DNA from: Scalindua sp964344685 | GTDB taxonomy: Bacteria; Planctomycetota; Brocadiia; Brocadiales; Scalinduaceae | DNA: 64,000 nucleotides | Reading direction: 5' to 3' | Assembly: GCA_964344685.1 (NCBI GenBank) | Contig: CAYFOK010000018.1 | Coordinates: forward strand, 1-64,000 | Shown here: positions 62,343-64,000 of the stretch, piece by piece | Layout of the letters: each line of letters begins with the position of its first letter | How positions within the stretch are numbered: position 1 is the first letter of the stretch | Position numbers and translations under genes: made by a program | The notes under the pieces: model-generated | Database searches by the model: none | What the model was told of the DNA's origin: nothing | The model's input: the letters and a program-made list of their open reading frames with translations, nothing else

Positions 62343-62455
62343 TTGCCACTAATGCTCTAAGACACAAAGATAGAGAGCGAAGAGACATAATAAAGCATTT
62401 CTTTGCTTGTTTTACAACTTTCTCTTTTATATCTTTGTGTTTTTCTTAGTGCCAA
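62343..62455. repeat. large imperfect palindrome, ACACAAAGATA type
   Basis: The left arm (62343-62372) TTGCCACTAATG...CTAAGACACAAAGATA and the right arm (62430-62455) TATCTTTGTG...CTTAGTGCCAA are complementary apart from a short gap, with about 57 bases between. It lies between the divergent OPT and hisS genes. It resembles the CTAAGACACAAAG-type interspersed repeats of many bacteria, and could be a non-autonomous mobile element. Confidence 0.6.
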
Positions 62456-62574
62456 TGAGTTTTTGTGGTATTTTTACTTCATTTTTTTTAATCACTTGAA
62501 TATTGTACATGAACTGATATAATTGCGAAAAATATAACTCCTTTGGTCTTTTAATCTTATGTAATTCAGCAATT

Positions 62575-63873
62575 ATGGAAAAAAGTGATGAGAAATATGT
62601 GAAAGCCCCGTTAGGCATGAAGGATATCTTCCCTGAGGAGAGGCTGCTATGGATAGAGATGGAAAATGCTGCAAGGGAAGAGTTTGAAATAGCCGGATAT
62701 CATGAGATCAGGACGCCCGTTTTCGAAGATACACGCCTCTTTGTAAGAAGCATTGGAGAGGCTACTGATATAGTAGAGAAAGAGATGTATACCTTTGGCG
62801 ATTCTGCCGGTTCATCCATAACACTTCGCCCTGAAAGTACTGCATCAGTAATGAGGGCGTATTTACAATACGAGTTGTACAAGACGAAGAAATTTCAGAA
62901 ATTTTATTATATCGGGCCGATGTTCAGGAAAGAGCGTCCTCAGGCGGGGAGGTTAAGACAGTTTCATCAAATGGGTATAGAAGCAATAGGGTCTTATGAT
63001 CCATTGCTGGATGTAGAGACAATAAAGGTTGCTACGAGGGTATACGACCGGCTTGGGCTGGGTGGTTATGTAGTCAAGATAAATACCATTGGGTGCGAAA
63101 AATGCAGGCCAGGATACAGAGACGTGTTGAAGCAGGAGCTTGCTGAATATAAAGATGAATTGTGCGAACTCTGCAAGGCGAGGATTGATAGAAATGTGTT
63201 CAGAGTACTTGACTGCAAAAATAAAAAATGTAAAGAGATACGCAAGAATGTGTCAAATACCGAAGACCATACCTGTGGTGACTGCCTGGAACATTTTAAG
63301 GTCGTCAAAGGTGCATTCGAGGATATCAATCTTGAGTTTACCGTAGACCCGCATCTTGTGAGGGGTCTGGACTATTATACAAAGACGGTTTACGAGATAA
63401 CGCATTCTGCAATGGGTGCCAGGGATACTATATGTGCGGGAGGGCGTTATGACAACCTGATATCTGATATTGGAGGCCCTCCAACAGGTGCAGTAGGTTT
63501 TGCTGCCGGGATGGAAGCATCTATGATTGCCTTGTTGAAAACAAGAGAGAAAAACCAGAAACCAGAACCTGATACTTCTCCATTGGCTCCGGATGTATAT
63601 ATAGTGTCTGTAGGTCCTGAATCCAGAAATTACTGTTTCAAGCTGCTCAATGAGTTGAGGCATGGGGGGGTAAAGGTAGACATGGACTATGAATGCAGGA
63701 CCGCCAAGGCACAGATGAAAATTGCCAATAAGCTTGATTCAAGATTTACTATTATAATGGGCAGTGATGAAATAGAAAAAGGTGTAATTAAACTTAAGAA
63801 TATGCAGTCGGGAGACGAAGATTTCTCGGAAGATACTGATAAGATTATACAGATAGTGAAAGGAAATAATTAA
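62575..63873 (+). CDS. hisS: histidyl-tRNA synthetase
   Basis: A 432-residue class II synthetase. Motif 2 is FRKERPQAGRLRQFHQMG, the histidine-specific motifs LVRGLDYYTKTVYEI and GGRYDNLI and motif 3 are intact. An unusual insert holds many cysteines (CEKC, CELC, CKNKKC, CGDC; about residues 169-231), probably a zinc site seen in a subset of HisRS. It directly precedes aspS, with no gap. Confidence 0.95.
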   Translation: MEKSDEKYVKAPLGMKDIFPEERLLWIEMENAAREEFEIAGYHEIRTPVFEDTRLFVRSIGEATDIVEKEMYTFGDSAGSSITLRPESTASVMRAYLQYELYKTKKFQKFYYIGPMFRKERPQAGRLRQFHQMGIEAIGSYDPLLDVETIKVATRVYDRLGLGGYVVKINTIGCEKCRPGYRDVLKQELAEYKDELCELCKARIDRNVFRVLDCKNKKCKEIRKNVSNTEDHTCGDCLEHFKVVKGAFEDINLEFTVDPHLVRGLDYYTKTVYEITHSAMGARDTICAGGRYDNLISDIGGPPTGAVGFAAGMEASMIALLKTREKNQKPEPDTSPLAPDVYIVSVGPESRNYCFKLLNELRHGGVKVDMDYECRTAKAQMKIANKLDSRFTIIMGSDEIEKGVIKLKNMQSGDEDFSEDTDKIIQIVKGNN

Positions 63874-64000
63874 ATGTCTGATTTACAAAGAACACATACA
63901 TGCGGGCAGCTTCGCAAGTCGGATGTTGGAAATGAGGTTACGCTTTCTGGCTGGGTGGACACCAGGAGAGATCATGGCGGTGTAATATTTATAGATTTAA
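63874..64000 (+). CDS. aspS: aspartyl-tRNA synthetase, N-terminal part
   Basis: Begins with the ATG that directly follows the hisS stop; the translation to the window edge, starting MSDLQRTHTCGQLRK and continuing VGNEVTLSGWVDTRRDHGGV, is the anticodon-binding OB-fold opening of AspRS. The gene is cut off by the end of the window. A hisS-aspS pair is common. Confidence 0.9.
   Translation, partial: MSDLQRTHTCGQLRKSDVGNEVTLSGWVDTRRDHGGVIFIDL

Overview
This is a low-GC (about 40% by eye) bacterial chromosome segment. It carries outer-membrane porin, periplasmic binding-protein, Tat-exported and c-type cytochrome-like genes, so the host is Gram-negative. Clues to its lifestyle are a radical-SAM and B12-dependent lysine pathway, a class II (O2-independent) ribonucleotide reductase, full-length NifU with NifS, a Tat-exported molybdopterin/iron-sulfur oxidoreductase, cytochrome-c-assembly-like CcsA beside HemA, and a CXXCH protein. 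Together these point to an anaerobe with respiratory metabolism. The mix resembles Planctomycetota of the anammox order (Brocadiales, Scalindua-like), but no marker gene in the window proves that assignment.

Layout. 0.1-15.5 kb (minus strand) is mainly a lysine catabolism region. Thiolase, kce, kdd, kamA, kamD and kamE form one co-directional cluster. A class III aminotransferase and an acetoacetyl-CoA synthetase lie further downstream on the same strand. Together these could take lysine to acetyl-CoA without the butyrate branch: no kal, atoDA or butyryl-CoA dehydrogenase gene is present. Small zinc-ribbon/stress-type genes, a 58-residue ORF and a candidate structured RNA lie between the two parts. 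A class II ribonucleotide reductase is upstream of the cluster. 15.5-22.2 kb holds a serine hydrolase, NifS/NifU, a LOG-family protein, a zinc alcohol dehydrogenase and RpiB. 22.3-30.9 kb holds a membrane-bound sensor-like protein, a PilZ protein, a cupredoxin, two zinc-ribbon proteins, an ABC-F ATPase, a HAD-like protein, two universal stress proteins and a decayed third one. 31.1-32.8 kb is an arsR-acr3 arsenic unit with a visible operator palindrome.

33-36 kb carries small proteins and an RlmI-like methyltransferase. 36.4-40.4 kb is a molybdoenzyme operon (FeS subunit, catalytic subunit, TorD chaperone) without a membrane anchor gene. 40.7-43.4 kb has an ATPase and a dynamin-like GTPase. 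43.5-44.3 kb has a YnfA protein and a GIY-YIG gene bracketed by near-identical 52-bp repeats. 44.3-52.2 kb is a complete phosphate-uptake operon (porin, pstS, pstC, pstA, pstB, phoU), preceded by TTAAC-type repeats spaced at 11-bp intervals that look like Pho boxes. 52.5-57.3 kb holds a TPR protein, a DUF5661-like protein, a divergent pair of XXXCH and CXXCH proteins, an alpha-carbonic anhydrase lipoprotein and a small DUF4304-like protein. 57.3-64 kb holds hemA, ccsA, a cyclic-nucleotide-binding protein, an OPT transporter, hisS and the start of aspS.

How it fits together: lysine supplies acetyl-CoA and reducing equivalents, B12 serves both KamDE and NrdJ, NifSU supplies Fe-S clusters for KamA and the molybdoenzyme, and HemA/CcsA would serve cytochrome assembly. 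No tRNA, rRNA, CRISPR array or intact insertion sequence was seen. Assignments come from reading the translations; no database search was run.
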